A DNA stretch of 64,000 nt from Phycisphaerae bacterium (GCA_026004655.1 BPJO01000012.1:1-64000), one strand, 5' to 3'. Shown: positions 1 through 8,735, counted from the stretch's first letter. Numbers and translations are program-made. Notes: generated by a model from the letters alone, not told the origin.

Positions 1-7
1 GCCGATT

Positions 8-1448
8 ATGTCTGACAAAACTGAACACCCGCCGCTTCCCGGAGAAGTTCGCCGCCTTGGGCGTGCGTCACTTCCGTCCTAAAGCGCGCCTTGGCCGAAT
101 CCTGAAGTTCGCCGAGCCTTCGGAGATCCAGTCGCTGCTGATCCCCCGCGTCGCTGGCAGGGCGTGGACATCCTCGGGCAGGCCCGCACCGGCACCGGAA
201 AGACGGCCGCCGTTGCACCATCCCGATTTTCCGTCCAGCGGGCCGAGCGCGGGTTGGGCTCGCAGGCCCTGATTCTCACTCGTGCCGACCCGCGAGCTGG
301 CCGTGCAGGTCGAGGAGGAAGTCCGGCGGATCGGCCAAGCGCACGCCCGATCCGTGTGACGTAGCCGTTTACGGCGGGCAGAAGATCAAAGCCGCGCAGA
401 TCCGCGCGCTTGTCGCAGCCACCCCGAGATCGTGGTGGGAACCCCCGGACGGGTCATCGACCTGCTGGACCGCCGGTTGACAATTGTCCCTGGTCCGACA
501 TCCGTTTCGTGGTGCTGGACGAGGTGGATCGGATGCTGGACATCGGGTTCCGCGACGACATCCGCAACATCCTGTCACACGCACTCAAGGGCGTGCGCGG
601 CGCGCCGCCCTCGAGGCCGGGGGGATTTCGTCGCGGCGGCCGACCGGGCGACCTGCCCGTGGAGCCGCCTCCGGTCGAAGCCGACGCGCCCGCGGGCGAG
701 AATGGCGACGGGCAGGTGGACCAGCCCCCGCTGCCCCCGGTCGGGCACCAGACCATCTTCGTCTCGGCCACCTTCACCGACGAGATCGACCGCCTGGCGC
801 GCAAGTACATGCGCGAGCCGGTCGAGAAAGCTGGTCGCCCCCGGCGCCGACGAGAAACCGACCGTGGAAAAGGTCGAACAAGCCTATTTCTTCAGCGTCG
901 GCGATCGTGGGACAAATACCGCCTGCTGAAGGGCATTGCTCCTGCTAGCGCGAGCAATCCGCAACTGGCGATCGTCTTCTGCCCGCACCAAGCACGGGGC
1001 CGACAAGCTCGCCCAGCGGCATTGACCGCACGACGGCATCGAGTGCCGCGAAATCCACGGCAACCTGCGCCAGAACCAGCGCGACAAGGTGATGAAGAGC
1101 TTCACGACGGCGGGAAGTTCGACGTGCTGGTCGCGACGGACCTCGCCAGCCGCGGCATCGACGTGGCCGGAGCATCAGCCACATCATCAACTACGACGTC
1201 CCCGACGACCCCGAGAGCGTACGTCCACCGCGTCGGCCGAACCGCCCGCATGGGGCGCCGGGGGCAAGGCGTATCACGTTCGTCACGCCCCGACCAGGGC
1301 GAAGAGCTGACGCCGGATCGAGAACCTGATCAACATGATTCTTCCGGAACGTAAGCTGGAAGGATTCGAACCGACCCCCGATCCCCGACGACAGATGACC
1401 CCCCCCCACAACGCAAACCGTGCCCCTCCCGTCGCAGGAGAATATTAA
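8..1448 (+). pseudogene. DEAD(DEVD)-box ATP-dependent RNA helicase, many frame breaks
   Basis: Helicase motifs appear in order but in alternating frames: Q-motif region (EPTEIQ-like, about 115-150), Walker A ARTGTGKTAA (about 180-215), GTPGR (about 435), the DEVD box in FVVLDEVDRMLDIGF (about 505-550), the SAT motif IFVSATFTDEI (about 757-790), DVLVATDLASRGID (about 1120-1165) and the final YVHRVGRTARMGR (about 1220-1260). A start ATG lies at 8 and a clean C-terminal frame runs to a TAA at 1446-1448. A proline/glycine-rich stretch of about 50 residues separates motif II from SAT. Unlike the other broken genes here, the breaks need both added and removed bases and the DNA is richer in G+C. The sequence becomes clean towards 1300-1448, so errors in a poorly covered contig end are at least as likely as a true pseudogene. 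An RNA-unwinding role is known for the family; nothing here shows a working product. Confidence 0.75.
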
Positions 1449-1503
1449 AAATACGTTGCGGTTGGGCGCCAAAATGCCCGTCAGACGAAGGCGAAGATAA
1501 AAG

Positions 1504-2130
1504 ATGTTTCAATTCGTTTACACCCTCGATGAAACAGAACGGCTCGATCCTGCCTCGTTGCGGGTGGATGAGTTCGACGCATTCGAAGCAATCGGTGCTT
1601 CGACCGACGAATCGGTGCACGGCGTAAGGATCGGGTTGCGCCGGGTATCGGAATTGCCCGTTGATCCGGGGCCGCAGACGCTGGTTTGGAAACCGTCCCG
1701 GAGTGTCCCGGAGGTGGCTCGGACCCTGCGCTCTTATCCACAAAGTCAGACTTTGCTGGTCGAACCATGGTCGGAGTGTTTCCGGGTCCGGGATTTATGG
1801 AACTTCCTTGAAATGCTAGGGCAGCCAAACGTCAAGATTGCCTGGTCAGTGAGGTTGGGCATCCGGACAAACCAGAGTCCGGCGGTGGTGGTTCCGGTTT
1901 TGAACCTCCGGATTGGTTTGGTCCGAGTCGAAGATGTCGGGGAAATCAGCTTGGATTATGTGAAACGCCTAGCCGGCATCGGGTATGAGGGATACTTCGT
2001 GGTCGATCCGCCTGCGTCGAACGACCGGTTGGGCCAAGCCCGCATGATCGTGGAAGTGGTTCGAGATGTTCTGCAACCCCGCAAACCTGTGAAAGGCCCT
2101 GTCGGAGTCAAACCGGCGATCAAAAAATAA
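1504..2130 (+). CDS. Possible sugar phosphate isomerase/epimerase-like TIM-barrel protein
   Basis: Encodes 208 residues. The second half resembles the xylose isomerase-like TIM-barrel (AP endonuclease 2) family: a strand-like LLVEPW, then a pNvkiaWsv segment, and a C-terminal IGYEGYFVVDPP followed by a helix, as seen where these enzymes end. The family normally has about 260-290 residues, so this copy is short and lacks a recognisable N-terminal part; metal-binding residues cannot be assigned with confidence. It begins 55 bp after the helicase stop and converges on the metal-transport operon with only 9 bp between stop codons. The start ATG has a purine-rich but weak upstream sequence. Assignment is tentative, and the gene could be a divergent planctomycete protein of unknown function. 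Confidence 0.5.
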   Translation: MFQFVYTLDETERLDPASLRVDEFDAFEAIGASTDESVHGVRIGLRRVSELPVDPGPQTLVWKPSRSVPEVARTLRSYPQSQTLLVEPWSECFRVRDLWNFLEMLGQPNVKIAWSVRLGIRTNQSPAVVVPVLNLRIGLVRVEDVGEISLDYVKRLAGIGYEGYFVVDPPASNDRLGQARMIVEVVRDVLQPRKPVKGPVGVKPAIKK

Positions 2131-2139
2131 TCCTCGACA

Positions 2140-3434
2140 TTATTCCCGAGGGATCGATCGTCCGTGAGGATCGGTCTGTCCGGTGGTTTGTTCGGAAAGT
2201 TTTTTCTGCAAAGTCGGATCGGTGACATGCTCGAGACGTTCTGCGGTCGAGTGCAGGTGATCGGGAGAGACCGACGCGTGCTGACTGAGATATTTTTCCC
2301 AAAGACGATGGGAACGAATCAGACAACCGGCCAATCGTTGTCCGTTGGGGGTGAGTTCGATCTGATGGGGTGTTTGCCTGATCAGGCCTCGGGCTCGTAG
2401 TTGCTGAAGGGCACGGGCGATTTGACCCTTCTTGTGAGCCAGGTGGGTATGAATCAGACGGGTTGTGGCAGACTGGTCCTGTTCGTTTGCCCTGTAAATA
2501 ATCGCCAAGACGTCCTCGCGAATCATCCGTCGGGACATGGCGCGTCGTTGGAAAAACCGAAACACCAAACCATGACGGGGCGAGCCGAGCATGATCAGCA
2601 GAAACATCACGCCGCTGGCACAGGCCATCATCCCCACGGTCGTGGTCGAATCCCTGAGTCCGATCAACCGGGGCAACCCGATGGCGCCCAAATGTCCGAA
2701 CCAGGCCGACAAGACAGCCAGACCCAGACTCAGCAGGATCATCACCGACAGACGGTCGGTTAACAGATACGCCCCGGCCGAGGGAACAATCAGCATCGCA
2801 ATGACCAGAATCGGTCCGACGGCTTCGAATGCCGCCACGGTCGTCAATGCGGTTAGCGACATCAAAAGATAATGCATCCATCGGGCATTGATCCCCAATG
2901 TCGTTGCTAACTGGGGGTCAAAAGAGCTGAGCTTCAGTTCCTTGTAAAACAGAATGACCACGGACAGATTCAAACCGAATATCAATGACAACGTGATAAA
3001 CACTCGGGGAACGGGACGAGTCCAGTCCTGAAATACGCTGCTTTCGAGCATCCCGTTCAGGACGCAATCCGGATCCAGATCGACCGTGTCGGCGTAACGT
3101 CGAAGCAGAATGATGCCCAAAGCAAACAGGGAAGTGAAAACAACCCCCATGGCGGCCCCTTCGTCGACTTTTCCCCGGTGGCGGAGCCACTCGGTCAACC
3201 AGGCGGTAAGTATTCCCGCACAGGCAGCCCCGACAAAACATCGGCCAGCTCGTTCGCGAACCGGTCAGGATAAACCGCCGCCACGATCCCCGGTAACAGC
3301 GCATGGCTGATCGCATCGCCCATCAGGGACATCTTGCGCAATACCAGAAAATTGCCCAAAACCGCGCAGGCCATTCCCGCCATGGCTGCACAGACCACGA
3401 TCCAGGTATCCAGGGTTGTCCATGTCCAGGTCAT
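2140..3434 (-). CDS. Metal ABC transporter permease fused to DtxR/MntR-like repressor (frame breaks)
   Basis: About 430 residues after two one-base corrections (an extra G near 3275 and an extra T in the run 3235-3238). The N-terminal ~280 residues are an ABC-3 family permease with about eight membrane helices (VLRKMSLMGDAISHALLPG, GKVDEGAAMG). The C-terminal ~145 residues form a winged helix and a DtxR/MntR metal-binding dimerisation domain: IREDVLAIIYR, LTPNGQRLA, SHRLWEKYL, LHSTAERLEH and a final DPHG..IP, with the His/Glu ligand pattern of the family. The start codon lies one base after the stop of the upstream permease, so translation is probably coupled. Fusion of these two parts is known in chlamydial YtgCR, where the repressor half is released to control metal uptake. 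A similar role here is inference. Confidence 0.88.
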
Positions 3435-3435
3435 A

Positions 3436-4365
3436 TCACAACTTGGCTCGTAAAAGGATTTCTTGCTGCGCTTTTCGGAGTGTTCTTTGTCGTATCATCA
3501 ACCCCCGTCGGATTCCAAAAATCAGACTTAGCAGGAAGCAACCGAACGACGTCAGGACGATCGTCGCTCCGCTGGGGGTGTTGGGCACCACAGCACTGAT
3601 TAATGCGCCTCCGACGGCGCTGGTGGCACCGATCAGTCCCGCGATCAGGACCATCACCCCCAGCCTGTCGGTCCAAAACCGTGCCGATGCTGACGGGATG
3701 ATCAACAGTGCGATCACCAGAATCAGCCCAACCGCCTGCAAACCTACGACCGTTACCAGGGTTACCAGTCCCATCAAAACGATATCCAGTCTTGTTGTCG
3801 AAAAGCCCACCCCTTTGGCAAAAGATTCATCAAAGCACAGTAGCTTTAGTTCCTTGTACATCAGAAGCAGCACCCCGCAGCTGATCATCGCGATGACCCC
3901 GATCAGCCACGCATCAAAGGACGTCATCGAAGCCGTTTTCCCGTAAATGAACCCGTCCAGACCCGCGGAATTGGAACCGGGCATTTTCTGAATGATCCCC
4001 CTGAGCGCGGTGCCCAGGCCAAAAAAGACGCTCAAAACAATCCCCATCGCGGCATCTTCTTTGATACGGGTCTGGTTGCGAATCCACATCACACATAACA
4101 CCCCTAAGACCCCGGAGACGACGGCTCCGGACAAAAGCACCGGCAGTGATTTTCCACCCCCGTCCGCGATCAACTGAAACAACATAAATGCCACACAGAT
4201 GCCCGGAAAAGTGGCATGCGATAGTGCATCACCCATTAAAGCCCGTTTGCGAAGCAGCATAAACGTCCCCACCCAACCACAGGCCAGTCCCAGCGCGGCT
4301 ACCCCCAGAACCACCACCCGTGTGTTGTAGTCTGTCAACGAAATTGTCCGAAGCAGTTCCTGCAT
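3436..4365 (-). CDS. Metal ABC transporter permease (ABC-3 family)
   Basis: 309 residues, the usual length for ZnuB/MntB/TroC permeases. Eight or nine hydrophobic segments are visible, with the family motifs GTFMLLRKRALMGDALSHA near the N-terminus and RIKEDAAMGIVLS in the middle; the latter contacts the ATPase in this family. It forms the inner-membrane channel with the second permease encoded immediately downstream (one base between stop and next start) and with the ATPase upstream (49 bp away). Metal specificity cannot be read from the permease itself. It ends in a basic tail. No frame break is seen in this gene, in contrast to its two neighbours. Confidence 0.92.
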   Translation of the reverse strand: MQELLRTISLTDYNTRVVVLGVAALGLACGWVGTFMLLRKRALMGDALSHATFPGICVAFMLFQLIADGGGKSLPVLLSGAVVSGVLGVLCVMWIRNQTRIKEDAAMGIVLSVFFGLGTALRGIIQKMPGSNSAGLDGFIYGKTASMTSFDAWLIGVIAMISCGVLLLMYKELKLLCFDESFAKGVGFSTTRLDIVLMGLVTLVTVVGLQAVGLILVIALLIIPSASARFWTDRLGVMVLIAGLIGATSAVGGALISAVVPNTPSGATIVLTSFGCFLLSLIFGIRRGLMIRQRTLRKAQQEILLRAKL

Positions 4366-4414
4366 CCTGATTCCCTGTTGACGATCCCCTGCAATGCTTC
4401 GATCGAAAGACTCC

Positions 4415-5158
4415 TTATCGTTTTTCCCGGAGCTGTTGTGCGACTTCTTCTAAAAGGGACAGCTTCCCGCCGTAGGTTTTGTGGAGATTCTCGGGGGAGA
4501 ACGTGGTCGGGGTGGGTCCGTGAGCAACGACCCGACCGTTGATGAGGATCACGTAATCAAAATACTCCGCGACGGTCTGGAGGTCGTGGTGAACGACCAA
4601 AGCGGTTTTGCCTTGCTTGCGGAGGTCTTTGAGGATCTGGACAATGGCCGATTCGGTAGCGGCATCAACCGCAGCAAAAGGTTCGTCCATCAGATAAAGG
4701 TCGGCTTCCTGAACCAGAGCGCGGGCCAGGAACACCCGTTGTTGTTGACCCCCGGACAGTTGGGAAATTTGTCGTGTCGCCAGTTCGGCCAATCCCACGC
4801 GGTCCAAAGCTTGCAAAGCCTTTTGCCTGTGTCGGGCGCGTACTGGTCTGAACCATCCGATTTTTCCGTACAACCCCATGGTGACCACGTCCAGGGCATT
4901 CACGGGGAAATCCCAGTCGACGCTTTCTCTCTGAGGCACATACCCGATCCGTGACCGTTGTTTCTCGTAGGGTTGACCGAAGACGCGAATTTCACCTGCC
5001 AGAACCGGGACTAGCTGGAGAATGGCTTTGATCAGCGTAGATTTTCCTGCTCCGTTGGGTCCGACGATCCCGACCAGGGTGCCCGTGGGGACATCGAGGT
5101 CTACATCCCACAGCACCGGTTTGCGGTCATATGCGACGGTCAGATCATGTACGGACAA
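4415..5158 (-). CDS. Metal ABC transporter ATP-binding protein
   Basis: 247 residues from a TTG codon. It carries Walker A GPNGAGKS (residues 33-40), the Q-loop region YVPQRESVDWDFP typical of Mn/Zn transporters, the ABC signature LSGGQQQR (134-141), Walker B LYLMDEP and the switch histidine in VVHHD. It powers import through the two downstream permeases. The TTG start may be artificial: an ATG at 5228 reads in frame if one G is removed from the seven-G run at 5195-5201, giving an N-terminus MTLSQIFSSPPAPIGHEHD ahead of the present start and a small gap to the binding-protein gene. This would be one more one-base insertion in a homopolymer. Confidence 0.93.
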   Translation of the reverse strand: MSVHDLTVAYDRKPVLWDVDLDVPTGTLVGIVGPNGAGKSTLIKAILQLVPVLAGEIRVFGQPYEKQRSRIGYVPQRESVDWDFPVNALDVVTMGLYGKIGWFRPVRARHRQKALQALDRVGLAELATRQISQLSGGQQQRVFLARALVQEADLYLMDEPFAAVDAATESAIVQILKDLRKQGKTALVVHHDLQTVAEYFDYVILINGRVVAHGPTPTTFSPENLHKTYGGKLSLLEEVAQQLREKR

Positions 5159-5194
5159 CGCCGACGAGGGGTCGTGTTCGTGTCCGATCGGGGC

Positions 5195-5201
5195 GGGGGG
5201 G
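5195..5201. other. Seven-G run, possible one-base overcall before ABC ATPase
   Basis: On the minus strand the ATG at 5228 runs in frame into the ATPase only if this run has six bases. If so the ATPase gains about 23 N-terminal residues including GHEHD. The change would have the same sign as the other homopolymer breaks in the window. Confidence 0.4.
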
Positions 5202-5281
5202 AGAACTGAAAATCTGGGAAAGCGTCATAAAAACTCGAACGTTTGGAATGAGATCGGAAACCAAACCGGGTGATCTTGACT

Positions 5282-6274
5282 TTAGGGTTGTAACGTCAGT
5301 CGTCCCTGCCACCCTCGATCGGGGACGGTTCCACCCAGCGCCTTGACCAGGGTCGTCACGTTATGGTCCATCATGCCTAAGTAAGTCCCTTCGTAGGTTT
5401 GGCTTGGACCCATGGCGTCGGAAAAGAGTTCTCCACCGATAGTGACGGTATGACCGCGGGCGCGGGCACCTTCGATGACGGCCTGGAGGTTTTTCGGCGC
5501 GACCGACGATTCGACAAAGACGGCTTGGACCTTTCGACCGACCAACAGGTCCACGAGATGATTGATGTCACGAATGTTGGCTTCGGATTCGGTTGAAATC
5601 CCTTGAACACCTTTGACTTCAACGCCGTAGGCGCGTCCGAAGTAGTTAAATGCATCGTGGCTCGTGATCAGAACCCGTCGATCCGGAGGGATGGTGCCTA
5701 TCATGTCTTTTGCCCAAGCGTGAAAAGCCAAACAAGCCTTGGCGTAAGTGTCGGCGTTCTGACGATACTGGTCGGAATGGGGGGGGTCGAGCTCGGAAAG
5801 CCGGTCCGCGATAAAATAGGCGGTTTTGGCCCAAAGCGAAGCATCCATCCAGACATGAGGATCCGCTTCATGATGTTCTACCGAGGGAAAAATCAGCTGT
5901 TCTGTCGGGATCGCGCGAGTGACCGGATAGACCTTCTGGGTCTGCGAAATCGTTTCAAGCGCCGAGGCCATTTTCCCCTCGAGCATCAATCCCGAATAAA
6001 ACACCGCATCGGCTTTTTGGAGTCGGAGCATGTCGTCGCGGGTCGGTTTATAACCGTGTGGATCGATCCCCGCGTCCATCAACTGGATCACAGTTGCACG
6101 ATCCCCGGCGACATGTTTAACCACATCGGCGACCATCCCGACGGTGCAAACGATTGTCAATCGACCCGAAGCAGACGGGGCATTTTCCCCCGAAGCTTGA
6201 CCACATCCGGGTCCAAAAAAGATAAGTCCAAAAAGGGTCAGAGGTCCGACCAGCCACAAAAATCCACGCAGCAT
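5282..6274 (-). CDS. Metal ABC transporter substrate-binding lipoprotein, TroA-type
   Basis: 330 residues. A signal peptide ends in a lipobox at Cys24 (FGPGC), so the mature protein should be a lipoprotein. The cluster A-I binding-protein fold is clear, and the four expected metal ligands are present: His73 in DPHGYKP, His140 in ADPHVWMD, His206 in ITSHDAF and Asp286 in LFSDAMG. A third His, where manganese-specific PsaA/MntC proteins have Glu, matches TroA/YtgA-type proteins that accept zinc or manganese; the long His-rich loop of ZnuA is absent. It is the first gene of the operon with the ATPase and two permeases downstream. A GGAG sequence lies about 12-15 bases before the ATG. An AT-rich dyad at 6316-6376 sits in the promoter region. 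Confidence 0.93.
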   Translation of the reverse strand: MLRGFLWLVGPLTLFGLIFFGPGCGQASGENAPSASGRLTIVCTVGMVADVVKHVAGDRATVIQLMDAGIDPHGYKPTRDDMLRLQKADAVFYSGLMLEGKMASALETISQTQKVYPVTRAIPTEQLIFPSVEHHEADPHVWMDASLWAKTAYFIADRLSELDPPHSDQYRQNADTYAKACLAFHAWAKDMIGTIPPDRRVLITSHDAFNYFGRAYGVEVKGVQGISTESEANIRDINHLVDLLVGRKVQAVFVESSVAPKNLQAVIEGARARGHTVTIGGELFSDAMGPSQTYEGTYLGMMDHNVTTLVKALGGTVPDRGWQGRLTLQP

Positions 6275-6315
6275 AAACAGACTCCAACGGAGGGTTCTCC
6301 TTATTTTTCGGGTAT

Positions 6316-6376
6316 TCGATTATCCTATTTTGAATACTCGATGATTAATTTTGATTATTCAAAATATATCGAATGG
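6316..6376. promoter_or_regulatory. AT-rich dyad, candidate operator for the metal ABC operon
   Basis: TATTTTGAATA at 6326-6336 is repeated as its exact reverse complement TATTCAAAATA at 6356-6366. ATTCGAT-like flanks (about 6314 and 6370) extend the symmetry, and TTTTGATTATTCAAAA at 6349-6364 is itself a perfect palindrome with a four-base centre. The site lies 40-100 bp before the binding-lipoprotein start and about 110 bp before the divergent Hpt gene. The obvious candidate ligand is the repressor domain encoded at the end of the operon; this is inference. Confidence 0.6.
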
Positions 6377-6474
6377 TCGTCAACGACACAAGAGGATGTC
6401 ACATTTTCGGCGATTTTTATCATTATTTTAGACAGAAAGTACATTTTGACGGATGGATTGACTAAGGAGGCTCT

Positions 6475-6843
6475 ATGAGCGATTCAGACATGATCGATCG
6501 GGAAGAACTTCTTCAACGGTGTTTGGGGGACGCCGAGTTCGCCCGTCAGATGCTCTGGGTGTTCTGCGAGTCGGCCCAGAAAACGGTCCCGGCCTTAACG
6601 CAGGCTTGGGAGCAGGGGGATTGGGACCAAGTCCGACGTTCTGCACATACCTTGAAGGGTTCTGCGGGAAACTTATCCATCCCAGAACTTCGTTCACAAG
6701 CCCAGGAAGTTGAACAACTGGTTGATCAATCCGAGGTCGAAGAACTAAAAGCCCGAAAAGACGGATTTATGGATTGTCTGAATCGTTCGATCCGGTCTGC
6801 GGAACTTTTGGCTGCCCGATTGATGGCAGAATCCCGGTTCTGA
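6475..6843 (+). CDS. Hpt domain phosphotransfer protein
   Basis: 122 residues forming a single histidine phosphotransfer domain. The phospho-accepting His58 sits in RRSAHTLKGSAGNL, the family signature, followed by the expected ELRSQAQEVE helix. Such proteins relay phosphate between hybrid sensor kinases and response regulators in the cytoplasm. A strong Shine-Dalgarno (AAGGAGG) lies seven bases before the ATG. No kinase or receiver gene is adjacent, so the partners must be encoded elsewhere. The gene is divergent from the metal-transport operon and shares its intergenic dyad; whether it is co-regulated is unknown. Confidence 0.92.
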   Translation: MSDSDMIDREELLQRCLGDAEFARQMLWVFCESAQKTVPALTQAWEQGDWDQVRRSAHTLKGSAGNLSIPELRSQAQEVEQLVDQSEVEELKARKDGFMDCLNRSIRSAELLAARLMAESRF

Positions 6844-7374
6844 AGTGTGATACTCGAAAATAGACGAAAAAAACCGTACACAACGGCTCATTTTTAATCA
6901 AATCTTCGCGCCAGTCCCATGATCTGCTCACGATCGATCTCAGAATGGCCTTAATCAAAAGGGAGCCGATCACAAAAAGTATGATCGAATCAAATTTCCA
7001 GGGTATCTGACTTGAATCAACAAAAAGTGCACGAAAAATAGTCGTCTTGCCGATACACAGGGGTGTATTGCATAGGGCTTGAGCATTAGGCACTTGCAGA
7101 GGCCAGGAAATCTGGAGAAGATTATTGCCGACGGGTCTCTGCTCAGACGAGCCGATACCGCTAGGCAAAACGAACCGGTGCGAAGCATGAAATCCGGTGC
7201 GTGTTATGAAGAAGAGTCAAGGGACAGGTCAGGAAGACCTCCGTCAAATGTCACGATGTGGAACCGGATGGATCCGGACACATCGAAGAACGTTAGGCCT
7301 AGAAGGTACGGTCTTCCTTCTGTGGCCAGGGAACTTGGTTGGGCTTTAGTAGCCCCGTAAAGAAGGAGAACCAA
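6844..7374 (+). ncRNA. Long non-coding stretch with structured leader upstream of porin
   Basis: This gap of about 530 bp has no convincing reading frame. Its 3' part, just before the porin, holds several strong hairpins: GGTCaggaaGACC (about 7228-7240), a long stem at 7255-7284 made of GATGTG/CACATC enclosing CCGGAT/ATCCGG, AGAAGG/CCTTCT (about 7300-7322) and GGGCTttagtAGCCC (about 7340-7355). The last is followed by AAGGAG and the porin ATG at 7375. The density of stems suggests a structured 5' leader or an overlapping small RNA. It does not match the cobalamin, c-di-GMP, tmRNA, SRP or RNase P patterns I can recall. Confidence 0.4.
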
Positions 7375-8634
7375 ATGACCGACCGCAAACTGATCGTGCC
7401 GGCGATTGCCGGCGTTCTGGGTGTGAGCGCGATTGCGACCGCCGTCGAACCGACCGCAGCCGAACTTCGTGAACAGATCGAAGCCCTGCAAGCCAAAGTG
7501 GCCAAGATCGAAGCCAAAGAAGCTTCTGCGGCTCAACAACAAGCCACCATCCAGAGTGTGCTGAACGACGCAGAGCGTCGTAGCCAGCTCCTCCAAGCCG
7601 GTGGGATGACCGCCGGTTGGAACGGTAAAGAGTTCGCCATCGGTTCTGCCGACGGAAACTTCAAGCTCGTGCCTTACTTCCAATTCCAATTCCGCGGAGT
7701 CGCTAACTGGGCTGACGAAGCCCAAGCCGACGGCGATGCCAACACCGAAAGCGGCTTCGAAATCCGTCGTATGAAAGCCGGCCTCAAGGGTAACGCCTTC
7801 TCCAAGGATCTGACCTACGATTTTAACCTCGCGGTCAACCGCAACAGCGGAACCCCCGCCTTGGAAAAGGCTTTCGTTCAATACGCCTTCTCCGATGATT
7901 GGGCGTTGAAAGTCGGTCAGTGGAAAGACAACGTCTTCCACGAAGAAACCGTCAGCTCGACCAAGCAACTGGCTGCCGAGCGTTCTTTGGTCAATGAAGA
8001 GCTCGGTGGTGGTCTGACCGACTACGTCCAGGGTGTTTCGTTGGTCTACACCACGGATCAGCTCGCTGCCGAAATCGCGCTGACCGATGGTGCCAACAGT
8101 GACAATACCAACTATCTTGACCAAGCCAACGCCAACTACGGCGTGTCTGGTCGCGTCGAGTACAAGGTCTTCGGTGACTGGAAAAACTACAGCGACTTCA
8201 CCGCGATGGGTAACAAAGAAGACCTGTTGGTCGTCGGTGCTGGTCTGAACTACACTGAAGCCGGAGATACCAAGACCGTCTATCATACCGTCGATGCTCA
8301 GTACGAAGTCGGTCAGCTCGGTCTGTATGCGGCATATGTCGCCAACTGGACCGACGATGGTGACAATGATGATTATACCTGGGGCGCGATCGCTCAGGCC
8401 GGTTACATGCTCGATCAGAACTGGGAAATCTTTGGTCGTTATGGGTTCCTCGAGGAAGATTCTCTGAACGAAATTACCCTCGGTGCCAACTACTACTGGC
8501 ACGGACACAATGCCAAAGCGACCATCGACCTGGTCATCCTCCCGGACGGAAGCCCGTCTGATACCGGTCTAGGCTATGTCGCGAGCGAAGACCTGCAGGT
8601 CGTTCTGCGTGGTCAGTTCCAGCTCGCTCTGTAA
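7375..8634 (+). CDS. Outer-membrane porin, phosphate-selective porin O/P-like
   Basis: About 419 residues from the ATG at 7375, chosen because AAGGAG lies eight bases upstream. A short signal peptide (LIVPAIAGVLGVSAIATA) is followed by a coiled-coil stretch (AAELREQIEALQAKVAKIEAK) and then a beta-rich body with alternating aromatic strands such as KLVPYFQFQFRGVANW, ending with FQLAL, i.e. a hydrophobic C-terminus suited to a 16-stranded barrel. The N-terminal coiled coil is typical of planctomycete and cyanobacterial porins that contact the cell wall. Codon use is strongly biased and the gene has its own terminator, both signs of high expression. Substrate is not deducible. Confidence 0.85.
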   Translation: MTDRKLIVPAIAGVLGVSAIATAVEPTAAELREQIEALQAKVAKIEAKEASAAQQQATIQSVLNDAERRSQLLQAGGMTAGWNGKEFAIGSADGNFKLVPYFQFQFRGVANWADEAQADGDANTESGFEIRRMKAGLKGNAFSKDLTYDFNLAVNRNSGTPALEKAFVQYAFSDDWALKVGQWKDNVFHEETVSSTKQLAAERSLVNEELGGGLTDYVQGVSLVYTTDQLAAEIALTDGANSDNTNYLDQANANYGVSGRVEYKVFGDWKNYSDFTAMGNKEDLLVVGAGLNYTEAGDTKTVYHTVDAQYEVGQLGLYAAYVANWTDDGDNDDYTWGAIAQAGYMLDQNWEIFGRYGFLEEDSLNEITLGANYYWHGHNAKATIDLVILPDGSPSDTGLGYVASEDLQVVLRGQFQLAL

Positions 8635-8700
8635 TAATCTGTGATGTGTAGAAAGTTTTCAGACTTCTTGCCACCGCAAGTCGATCCGAACCGATAAACG

Positions 8701-8735
8701 CCGTGGACCGGGTCACCCCCCGGTCCACGGTTTTT
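8701..8735 (+). terminator. Rho-independent terminator after porin
   Basis: A 12-bp stem (CCGTGGACCGGG pairing with CCCGGTCCACGG) with a six-base loop is followed by TTTTT, 66 bp after the porin stop codon. Confidence 0.9.

Noticed and set aside
1358..1372. ggattcgaacc, the complement of a tRNA T-loop
   Set aside because: The T-stem does not pair, no acceptor, D or anticodon arm is present, and the bases are coding for the helicase C-terminus.
7204..8508. A 434-codon open frame antisense to the porin
   Set aside because: It is a by-product of strong codon bias in the porin; the translation lacks any domain, start signal or independent promoter, while the plus-strand frame has signal peptide, Shine-Dalgarno and terminator.
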